7,776 nucleotides of DNA from Patescibacteria group bacterium UBA910. GTDB lineage: Bacteria; Patescibacteriota; Minisyncoccia; Phycocordibacterales; DATDWN01. The stretch lies in assembly GCA_002294445.1 (NCBI GenBank), contig DBEI01000008.1:1-7776 (forward strand), read 5' to 3'. A program made the translations under genes and the position numbers. Positions 1 to 4,719 of this stretch are shown piece by piece; within the stretch, counting starts at the first letter, position 1, and each line of letters starts with the position of its first letter. Below the pieces are notes generated by a model. The model ran no database searches. It was given only the letters and a program-made list of their open reading frames with translations, and was not told the DNA's origin.

Positions 1-1
1 G

Positions 2-1084
2 CTGACTTCAAATAAGTGTGCTGAAGAGGGACAGAAAAAAGTCTCTGTCACTCCGATCACATTTAATTTCTGGCTTACCAAGGTCAAAGATCGCATCTTT
101 GAACTTGAAGACCAGACCACGGTGTTGCTCAAAGATGTTTCGGTCGACCTGTCTCGGCAAGTGCTCAAAATGCTTGCTGGAGCATGGCAGAGTTATTTTG
201 AGCTTCGCAAGAGAGGGGACACAGAAGCTCGTCCGCCATCTCCCAAGAAAGAGGGGTGGTTTCAGACCATGGCATGGTCTAACTTTACGGTTCGTCAGGG
301 TAGTATCTTTGTCCCCGGCTATCAAAAGAACCGAATCGAGATAAAGCTCGGCGACTATCTGAAAAGAATGGTTGAAGATAAAGAAGTGGCGTATGTCACT
401 CTCTATCGTGATCGTTTTTCGGGGGAGTTCAACCTGAGCGTGGTGGTTAAAAACCCTGCGCCCAAGCATATTGAACACCCGAAAGTGATCCGGGCAATCG
501 ACTTGGGTGCGGGAGATATCGCTGTGTCTGATTCGTCGGGTGCAGAATACCTCATTCCTGCTCGGCGGCCCGATAAGCACTGGATGCCTCTCATTGCTCA
601 GGTTGAGCACAGAGCGGAGCGGTGTATCAAGGGGTCGCGAGCATACAAACGCAGGATGAAAGCTCGTCGTGTGATGCACGAAAAGAGCGGGAATCAAAAA
701 GATTCTTATCAACGCAAACTTGCTCGAGCTCTGTTCTCGGGTGAAGTGGAAGCGATCGTCATTGGGAAAGGGAAAACCCGGCTTGGACTTGCTCAGTCTG
801 AGTCTGGTACACCTGACCAGCATTATGGTGCCCAAAACACCGGGTACCTCTTTCGCCAGCTTCTGTATATCAAGGAGAAGGCGAAGGAGCGGGGAATTCC
901 AGTTGTCGAATTTCCAGATCCACAACGGAAAGGGGAGTTGGAGGACTCACAGAAGAAGTTTTTTGCAAGTCGGGAGCTCTTAAGTCTTGGTTGCAAGAAA
1001 TTTAAGATCGAAGTTCCGAACTCTTTTGTTCAAGGAGAGTTCATTTTTAATCAAGGAAAAGGAGGTAAACCGAAGGTCGCGTAA
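2..1084 (+). CDS. TnpB/Cas12-like RuvC effector, 5'-truncated by window edge
   Basis: The frame is open from the first codon, so the gene starts upstream; at least 360 residues are visible. A GTG at 122 is probably internal, because codons before it read as normal protein. Numbering from that GTG: residues 1-35 resemble the helical TnpB segment before the 'rkrg' turn, 45-110 the beta-rich WED-like part, and RuvC-I is 'IRAIDLGAGD' with Asp127 (nt 500). At RuvC-II, 'AIVIGKGKTRLG' has Gly215 (nt 764) where TnpB/Cas12 normally carry Glu. A helix like the TnpB 'f.ql..ikekak..GipVve' block follows (243-263). The CxxC zinc ribbon is absent, replaced by a short 'FPDPQRKGEL' link, then a RuvC-III candidate Asp275 (nt 944). 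It lies 27 nt upstream of cas1 in the same direction, next to a CRISPR array, so I infer an RNA-guided type V effector rather than a plain transposon protein. Cleavage competence is doubtful. Base composition is much richer in G+C than cas1. Subtype cannot be assigned by eye. Confidence 0.72.
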   Translation: MTSNKCAEEGQKKVSVTPITFNFWLTKVKDRIFELEDQTTVLLKDVSVDLSRQVLKMLAGAWQSYFELRKRGDTEARPPSPKKEGWFQTMAWSNFTVRQGSIFVPGYQKNRIEIKLGDYLKRMVEDKEVAYVTLYRDRFSGEFNLSVVVKNPAPKHIEHPKVIRAIDLGAGDIAVSDSSGAEYLIPARRPDKHWMPLIAQVEHRAERCIKGSRAYKRRMKARRVMHEKSGNQKDSYQRKLARALFSGEVEAIVIGKGKTRLGLAQSESGTPDQHYGAQNTGYLFRQLLYIKEKAKERGIPVVEFPDPQRKGELEDSQKKFFASRELLSLGCKKFKIEVPNSFVQGEFIFNQGKGGKPKVA

Positions 1085-1097
1085 GCGACCTTCTTTT
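1072..1097 (+). terminator. Intrinsic terminator at end of effector gene
   Basis: A perfect 9-bp stem GAAGGTCGC / GCGACCTTC (1072-1080 / 1085-1093) closes a GTAA loop of GNRA type and is followed by TTTT. The effector stop codon TAA (1082-1084) is in the loop, so the last codons form the hairpin. It separates effector transcription from cas1. A role as the structured 3' end of an omega-RNA-like transcript is a weaker alternative. Confidence 0.7.
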
Positions 1098-1099
1098 CG

Positions 1100-1105
1100 T
1101 ATACT
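1100..1105 (+). promoter_or_regulatory. Possible -10 box for a leaderless cas1 mRNA
   Basis: TATACT lies 6 nt before the cas1 ATG, so a start site about 7 nt downstream would give a leaderless message. No Shine-Dalgarno precedes this ATG and no convincing -35 is visible at the expected distance. This is a suggestion from spacing only. Confidence 0.25.
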
Positions 1106-1111
1106 TACGCT

Positions 1112-1822
1112 ATGAATGCAAAACTACTTGAACATTTTATACAATATAGGGAAAAGCATGGTGTAGAAATTGTAAGGATATTTCTTATTCAAAAAATAAA
1201 ATATCAATTTTCTATTATAGGAAAAAGAAAAGAATTAACTACTTTTGTGAAAGAAATCTTAGGAGAATCAAGTGTGCAAAGAATGATGCTTGTAGAGGCG
1301 CGAGCTGCTCGAGTGTATTGGAATTTTTATAAAGAAAAGATTGGAAGTAAAGTTGTATGGAAGGGAAGAGTGCCTCATCAAAAAGATGTGGCAAATGAGC
1401 TTCTTGATATTGGTTATCATTATCTTTCAAACCATATAAGAAAAATTTGTGAAGAAATTGATTTTCCAACTGAACTTGGGTTTTTTCATAAAGCTCAATC
1501 AAAAAATTCCCATCCATTTATATATGATTTCATGGAGTGGCTTCGTCCAGTTGTCGTTGATAAAGTGTTGCTTGTGATTATTACAAAAAAGAAAAAGGTG
1601 GTCGAAGATGTTGATGAAAAACTTATTAAGTTTTTTGTTTATCATATGAAGATTAAACTTGATTCATATGTATATCATAAAGAATTGAGATATTGTGTAA
1701 CATTTAACTATTGGATACATCTTTTATTGCTTGATTTAATGCATTCGATAAATACAAATAAAAAATATAGACCACTGTTTCCGAGTTTACGTCATGAATC
1801 AAGGTGCAAAAAAACCGCATAA
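1112..1822 (+). CDS. cas1: Compact CRISPR integrase Cas1 lacking the N-terminal beta domain
   Basis: Cas1 is the metal-dependent integrase that inserts new spacers at CRISPR arrays. The 236-aa product carries the catalytic triad: Glu62 in 'VEARAARVYW', His126 in 'GFFHKA' and Asp139 in 'YDFMEWLRP'. Spacing is 64 and 13 residues, close to that of E. coli Cas1 (E141, H208, D221). Residues 92-118 match the 'D.aNelL..GY.yL..hi' helices. What is missing is the roughly 80-residue N-terminal beta-sandwich of ordinary Cas1 (usually about 300 aa or more): the protein begins at the linker helix, and the same frame has a stop at 1082-1084, so no extra domain can be added. No cas2 or cas4 is nearby. Cas1-only 'mini-integrase' systems are known from types V-C and V-D. 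The gene is very AT-rich, unlike the effector, and its stop overlaps the hairpin that ends the oppositely transcribed CRISPR RNA. Confidence 0.9.
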   Translation: MNAKLLEHFIQYREKHGVEIVRIFLIQKIKYQFSIIGKRKELTTFVKEILGESSVQRMMLVEARAARVYWNFYKEKIGSKVVWKGRVPHQKDVANELLDIGYHYLSNHIRKICEEIDFPTELGFFHKAQSKNSHPFIYDFMEWLRPVVVDKVLLVIITKKKKVVEDVDEKLIKFFVYHMKIKLDSYVYHKELRYCVTFNYWIHLLLLDLMHSINTNKKYRPLFPSLRHESRCKKTA

Positions 1823-1829
1823 AGCGGTT
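1808..1829 (-). terminator. Terminator of the leftward tracrRNA/CRISPR transcript
   Basis: On the minus strand a 6-bp stem AACCGC / GCGGTT (1829-1824 / 1818-1813) with a TTTAT loop runs directly into a T tract (stem T's plus 1812-1808). Read on the plus strand no T tract follows, so it points leftward. It overlaps the last codons of cas1, giving a convergent arrangement. Confidence 0.7.
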
Positions 1830-1846
1830 CGACTAATGAGAGTAAA

Positions 1847-1956
1847 TGTACCCCACCACCCTATACTTCAGAGGGTAGTCCCTTCCTTACCTTTTATTTC
1901 TCCACCAACAAGCACCTGTACCCCACCACCCTATACTTCAGAGGGTAGTCCCTTCC
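1847..1956 (-). CRISPR. Minimal CRISPR array: two identical 40-bp repeats, one 30-bp spacer
   Basis: Two perfect copies of a 40-bp repeat occupy 1847-1886 and 1917-1956 and flank one unique spacer at 1887-1916 (period 70). With one spacer the exact boundary is uncertain by a few bases. In the minus orientation each repeat begins GGAAGGGACTACCC and ends GGTGGTGGGGTACA. It can fold an 8-bp stem ACTACCCT / AGGGTGGT (1949-1942 / 1932-1925) around a 9-nt loop. On the plus strand the same stem has an A-C mismatch where the minus RNA has a wobble, which favours leftward transcription. An upstream promoter (2156-2184) and a downstream terminator (1808-1829) agree. The neighbouring cas1 and Cas12-like effector make a CRISPR array much more likely than a chance tandem duplication. 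No further repeat was found on either side. Confidence 0.85.
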
Positions 1957-2149
1957 AACAGTTTTGGTGGTTTTCTAAGCCGAAGCCTAGCGTCATCTCA
2001 TGGCTCTGTTGGTAGCCATAAGCGGTGCGGGTACGGACACATAAGAGACACACGATGTGTCTCCCTGCTGTTCATTTGAGAAGTATATCGATTCCTGTCC
2101 GAAAACAGGGATATCCTTCTCAAATATTTGGTGATAAAGAGCATCACTG
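1957..2149 (-). ncRNA. tracrRNA-like structured RNA co-transcribed with the array
   Basis: Between the leftward promoter and the first repeat lies about 190 nt with no credible gene and consecutive stem-loops (plus coordinates): 2131-2135/2143-2147; a long arm 2074-2083/2116-2125 (10 bp) continuing through 2085-2089/2110-2114 and 2094-2099/2104-2109; a perfect 8-bp arm 2045-2052/2056-2063; 2000-2005/2014-2019; and 1975-1980/1985-1990. In minus-strand RNA two loops become UUCG: C(UUCG)G at 1984-1981, and UUCG at 2103-2100 closed by a U-G wobble. The plus strand would have A-C mismatches at the matching places, so the RNA is read leftward. A segment at 2018-2034 is complementary to the 3' half of the repeat. 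I infer a tracrRNA (or scoutRNA-like partner) for the effector. The 5' end is set from the promoter and the 3' boundary is arbitrary, since transcription probably continues through the array. Confidence 0.75.
2018..2034 (-). other. Anti-repeat of the putative tracrRNA
   Basis: Minus-strand GTACCC-G-CACCGCT-TAT pairs with the 3' part of the repeat (1918-1934 in the leader-proximal copy): 6 bp, a one-base bulge, 7 bp, a one-base bulge in the repeat, then 3 bp. That is 16 pairs, two of them G-U (2023/1928 and 2021/1930). The last two anti-repeat bases also belong to the neighbouring hairpin 2000-2019. The pairing competes with the repeat's internal hairpin, as is usual when a tracrRNA opens a repeat. 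Confidence 0.65.
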
Positions 2150-2155
2150 GGTGTG

Positions 2156-2184
2156 ATAGTACAGTGTTTAGGTTTTGGTGTCAA
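2156..2184 (-). promoter_or_regulatory. Sigma-70-type promoter for the tracrRNA/CRISPR transcript
   Basis: On the minus strand a perfect TTGACA (2184-2179) is followed after exactly 17 bp by TACTAT (2161-2156). Transcription would start near 2149, just before the first stem-loop. It is the best promoter match in the window and points away from groES. Confidence 0.75.
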
Positions 2185-2196
2185 GTGGTTGTTGGC

Positions 2197-2208
2197 CAAT
2201 AATTATTG
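2197..2208. promoter_or_regulatory. Palindrome between divergent promoters, candidate operator
   Basis: CAATAATTATTG is a perfect 12-bp palindrome that overlaps the start of the groES -35 box. A second palindrome, TTGGCCAA (2192-2199), abuts it. The pair lies between the divergent CRISPR-RNA and groES promoters. No CIRCE/HrcA box is visible here, so this is the only obvious operator candidate. Short AT-rich palindromes can arise by chance. Confidence 0.3.
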
Positions 2209-2234
2209 ACTCGTTAACAATCGGAAATTATACT
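2206..2234 (+). promoter_or_regulatory. Promoter of the groES-groEL operon
   Basis: TTGACT (2206-2211) and TATACT (2229-2234) are separated by exactly 17 bp. Transcription would begin around 2241, giving a leader of about 33 nt before the groES ATG. That leader contains a near-perfect AT-rich inverted repeat, ATTAAT-AGT-ATTAAT (2245-2259), of unknown role. Confidence 0.65.
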
Positions 2235-2273
2235 GTATGCGTACATTAATAGTATTAATAAGCAAAAGATAAT

Positions 2274-2594
2274 ATGAAAAAAACAGAGACGAAAAAAACG
2301 ACCATACAACCTCTCGGAAATCGAGTGCTTATACGACCTTTTACAAAAGAAGAGGTAACAAAGAAAAATAGTTTCGGTATTATTTTGCCCGACAGTGATG
2401 CAAAACAAAAAATGGAACAAGGTACGGTACTTGCAGTGGGTCCAGGAACATATGTTGATGGAAAGCTTGTTCAGGTGGCAGTAGTTGTAGGAGATGTGGT
2501 TGCATTTTCAAAATATGGTTTTGATGACATTGTGATTGACGGAGAAGAACTCTATTTAATTAAAGAGGAAAATATTTTAGCAATCTTAAAATAA
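2274..2594 (+). CDS. groES: Co-chaperonin GroES (Cpn10)
   Basis: GroES forms the heptameric lid of the GroEL folding chamber in the cytoplasm. The 106-aa product has the Cpn10 core 'IQPLGNRVLIRPF' (residues 11-23), a mobile-loop region ending in 'FGIILPD' (34-40; the hydrophobic 'IIL' is the GroEL contact), and 'GTVLAVGPG' and 'VGDVVAFSKYGFDDIVIDGEELYLIKEENILAIL' at the end. It is about 10 residues longer than typical because of a basic, Thr-rich extension before the core ('MKKTETKKTT'). The ATG lacks a clear Shine-Dalgarno, having only an A/G-rich stretch. It is followed 150 nt later by groEL; the gap holds an inverted-repeat element rather than the short spacing usual for groESL. Confidence 0.96.
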   Translation: MKKTETKKTTIQPLGNRVLIRPFTKEEVTKKNSFGIILPDSDAKQKMEQGTVLAVGPGTYVDGKLVQVAVVVGDVVAFSKYGFDDIVIDGEELYLIKEENILAILK

Positions 2595-2602
2595 CCAATC
2601 GA

Positions 2603-2731
2603 ATTCAAAACTCTTGTCTCGGTATAACTTTTTTGGAGCACGGATAAATTTCTGCTGAAATTTTCCTCAAGTCTCGGCTACCCGCCTTGCGAAGTCTCCA
2701 AAAAAGTTATACGCGAGCCGTAGCTTTGAAT
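2603..2731. repeat. 129-bp inverted-repeat element between groES and groEL
   Basis: A perfect 17-bp inverted repeat (left 2622-2638, right 2696-2712, arms GTATAACTTTTTTGGAG and its complement) is flanked by a second complementary pair, ATTCAAA / TTTGAAT (2603-2609 / 2725-2731), so the whole element folds back on itself. Inside, AAATTTC / GAAATTT (2647-2653 / 2658-2664) makes a small hairpin, and a G+C-rich stretch 2670-2695 contains two TCTC-type motifs. No ORF fits. It looks like a MITE/REP-type insertion or an attenuator-like structure in the operon. In RNA the long stem would lie about 30 nt before the groEL start and could affect groES:groEL ratio. Confidence 0.65.
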
Positions 2732-2744
2732 ACTTAAAAAAATT

Positions 2745-4382
2745 ATGGCAAAACAAATACTTTTTAATGAAGAAGCACGAAAAGCGTTGAAGCGTGGAGT
2801 AGATACTGTGGCAGATGCGGTCAAGATTACGATTGGTCCAAAAGGCCGCAATGTGGTGCTTGATAAAGGGTATGGTGCTCCAATAATTACCAATGATGGA
2901 GTATCAATCGCAAAAGATATTTCTCTTAAAAATAAATTTGAACATCTTGGTGCGGAGATTATTAAAGAAGTAGCTACTAAAACCAATGACGTGGCTGGAG
3001 ATGGTACAACGACCTCTGTGGTGTTGACTCAAGCGATCATTCACGAAGGGATGAAGCATACGGCAATGGGACTTGGTGTGATGGGTGTTCGTACGGGGAT
3101 CGAGACTGCGACTAAAGATGTGGTGGATGCACTGAAGTCTATGTCTAAAAACATAAAGACTAAAGAAGAAATCCGTCAGGTGGCTCATATTTCTGCTGAA
3201 TCAGAAGAACTCGGGAAAATTATTGCGGATACTATTGATCGGGTGGGTACTGATGGTGTGGTCACTGTAGAAGAATCACAAACGTTTGGTATTGAGTCAG
3301 AAGTGGTGGAGGGAATGCAGTTTGATAAAGGATACGTGTCTGCTTACATGGTGACTGATACGGTCCGAATGGAAGCTGAATATAAAGATGTACCGATTTT
3401 GGTTACTGACAAAAAGATTTCAGCAATCAAAGATGTGCTTCCGTTGCTTGAAAAAATTGCATCTACAGGCAAGAAAGATTTAGTGATTATTGCTGATGAT
3501 GTAGATGGAGAAGCGTTGAGTACATTTGTGATCAACAAACTCCGTGGAGGGTTTAATGTGCTTGCAGTCAAAGCTCCTGCTTTTGGTGATCGTAAAAAAG
3601 AAATATTGGTGGATATTGCAACTGTGGTAGGAGGTACCGTGATTTCTGATGAGACAGGAATACGACTTGATACTGCAGAGCTTGCGCATCTTGGACGAGC
3701 CTCAAAAGTGGTTGCGTCTAAAGATTCTACAGTTATCGTGGGAGGTAAAGGTAAGAAAGCGGATATCACAGAGCGTATTGGTCAGATCAAAGCACAACGA
3801 GATACGACAAAAGCAAAGTATGATGTTGAAAAACTTGATGAGCGTATCGCTAAACTTTCTGGAGGTGTAGCGGTGATTCGTGTAGGTGCTGCCACAGAAA
3901 CAGAAATGAAGTATCTTAAACTCAAAATTGAGGATGCGGTCAATGCAACCAAAGCTGCGATTGCTGAGGGTATTGTGATCGGTGGTGGCTCTGCATTGGT
4001 ACGCGCAGCTGAAAAAGTAAGATCAGCTTTTGTAAAAGTGGCGGATAAATCTACCGCAGAGTTTAAGGTGGGGTACGACATAGTGCTCAATACATGTGAA
4101 ATGCCTTTACGACAAATAGCGATCAATGGCGGAAAAGGGGATGGTTCGGTGGTGGTGGAAGCGGTAAAAAAAGCAAAAGGAAATGCGGGGTATGATGCGC
4201 TTTCTGATGTGATGGTAGATGATATGTTCCAAAAAGGAATTATTGATCCTGTGAAAGTAACACGTACAGGACTTCAAAATGCATCTTCTGCTGCAGCTAT
4301 CTTTCTCACTACAGAAGTAGTGGTGACCGATGAGCCAAAAGAAGAAAAAACAATGCCTGATATGGGAGGTATGGGCTACTAA
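2745..4382 (+). CDS. groEL: Chaperonin GroEL (Cpn60), full length
   Basis: GroEL is the double-ring ATP-driven folding chaperone that works with the GroES encoded just upstream. The 545-aa length is normal for the family. Seen motifs: 'TIGPKGRNVVLDK' (29-41), the ATP-binding 'NDVAGDGTTT' (81-90), apical-domain 'EGMQFDKGY' (189-197), the 'KAPAFGDRKKEIL' block (276-288), 'LSGGVAVIRVGAATETE' (371-387), and 'EDAVNATKAAIAEGIVIGGG' (396-415) carrying the ATPase Asp397 (equivalent to E. coli Asp398). The C-terminus ends in a short 'MPDMGGMGY' rather than a long GGM tail. The ATG follows an A-rich stretch without a Shine-Dalgarno. A strong terminator follows 20 nt after the stop. Confidence 0.98.
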   Translation: MAKQILFNEEARKALKRGVDTVADAVKITIGPKGRNVVLDKGYGAPIITNDGVSIAKDISLKNKFEHLGAEIIKEVATKTNDVAGDGTTTSVVLTQAIIHEGMKHTAMGLGVMGVRTGIETATKDVVDALKSMSKNIKTKEEIRQVAHISAESEELGKIIADTIDRVGTDGVVTVEESQTFGIESEVVEGMQFDKGYVSAYMVTDTVRMEAEYKDVPILVTDKKISAIKDVLPLLEKIASTGKKDLVIIADDVDGEALSTFVINKLRGGFNVLAVKAPAFGDRKKEILVDIATVVGGTVISDETGIRLDTAELAHLGRASKVVASKDSTVIVGGKGKKADITERIGQIKAQRDTTKAKYDVEKLDERIAKLSGGVAVIRVGAATETEMKYLKLKIEDAVNATKAAIAEGIVIGGGSALVRAAEKVRSAFVKVADKSTAEFKVGYDIVLNTCEMPLRQIAINGGKGDGSVVVEAVKKAKGNAGYDALSDVMVDDMFQKGIIDPVKVTRTGLQNASSAAAIFLTTEVVVTDEPKEEKTMPDMGGMGY

Positions 4383-4401
4383 ACATAATAAAATAAGCTC
4401 A

Positions 4402-4432
4402 AAAAAATCCAAGAGTAACCCTTGGATTTTTT
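4402..4432 (+). terminator. Intrinsic terminator of groES-groEL
   Basis: The stem ATCCAAG / CTTGGAT (4407-4413 / 4421-4427) around a 7-nt loop is extended by an A5/T5 pairing and ends in a run of six T. The A tract upstream makes it potentially bidirectional. Confidence 0.85.
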
Positions 4433-4459
4433 GCTATTGTATGTTCTGTGTGGTATAAT
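4431..4459 (+). promoter_or_regulatory. Promoter of the small PEP-CTERM-like gene
   Basis: A consensus TATAAT (4454-4459) is preceded by TGG, an extended -10 element, and by TTGCTA (4431-4436) at 17 bp. Transcription would start near 4466, at or just before the Shine-Dalgarno GGAGG (4466-4470). The -35 overlaps the tail of the groEL terminator. Confidence 0.6.
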
Positions 4460-4476
4460 TGCCTTGGAGGTACGTT

Positions 4477-4707
4477 GTGTGCTATATATCTAAATTGATG
4501 ATGTTTTTATATGAGCTTATCGCTCATGTAGCAGGCAAGACGAGCTTTGTTTGGAATACGTCCAATGTGCGATGGGAGGCGTCAGGAGAATTATCTTCTG
4601 GTGTATCACATATTGAGATACCAGAGCCAAACACAATGCTTTTATTGTTTGCGGGATTGCTGTTCGTGTTCGCATGCTGTTCGAATACTATTAGATTGAA
4701 GAAATAA
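4477..4707 (+). CDS. Small membrane protein with PEP-CTERM-like sorting tail
   Basis: I choose the GTG at 4477 because GGAGG sits 6 nt upstream, the clearest ribosome site in the window; this gives 76 aa. ATG at 4498 (69 aa) is the alternative. The C-terminus reads 'IEIPEPNTM', a hydrophobic segment 'LLLFAGLLFVFACC', and a basic end 'SNTIRLKK'. This is the order of a PEP-CTERM signal: PEP motif, transmembrane helix, basic cluster. Known PEP-CTERM proteins are exported and processed by an exosortase; none is visible here. The N-terminal part (about 45 residues) matches nothing I recognise and has only a weak signal peptide. It could be a remnant of a longer exported protein or a true mini-protein. 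Its own promoter, Shine-Dalgarno and terminator argue that it is expressed. Confidence 0.6.
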   Translation: MCYISKLMMFLYELIAHVAGKTSFVWNTSNVRWEASGELSSGVSHIEIPEPNTMLLLFAGLLFVFACCSNTIRLKK

Positions 4708-4719
4708 CAAACTAGAAAT

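Noticed and set aside
8..925. Long minus-strand ORF of 305 codons opposite the effector
   Set aside because: The plus frame shows clear TnpB-like motifs across the same span, while the minus frame has no recognisable domain and an odd composition; it is a shadow.
1..1084. Ordinary IS200/IS605 element with TnpB accessory protein
   Set aside because: No TnpA and no visible element end structure, loss of the zinc ribbon, and close linkage to cas1 and an array argue against it; the upstream part is not visible, so it is not fully excluded.
1847..1956. Simple tandem duplication instead of a CRISPR array
   Set aside because: Perfect identity over 40 bp, a unique spacer of typical length, internal dyad, adjacent cas1 and complementary anti-repeat make CRISPR the better reading, though with only two repeats it is not proven.
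1808..2184. RNase P RNA, tmRNA or SRP RNA as the identity of the 340-nt minus-strand RNA
   Set aside because: I could not find the conserved cores of RNase P or SRP RNA, nor a tRNA-like end for tmRNA, and these would not explain the exact 40-bp repeat pair or the anti-repeat.
1957..2199. Short ORFs on both strands in the gap between the array and groES (1794-2015 plus, 1993-2199 minus)
   Set aside because: They run across repeats and perfect stem-loops, have no start signals and no protein-like pattern; the region is better explained as structured RNA.
2185..2273. CIRCE/HrcA operator before groES
   Set aside because: The conserved TTAGCACTC-N9-GAGTGCTAA pattern is not present; only short AT-rich palindromes are.
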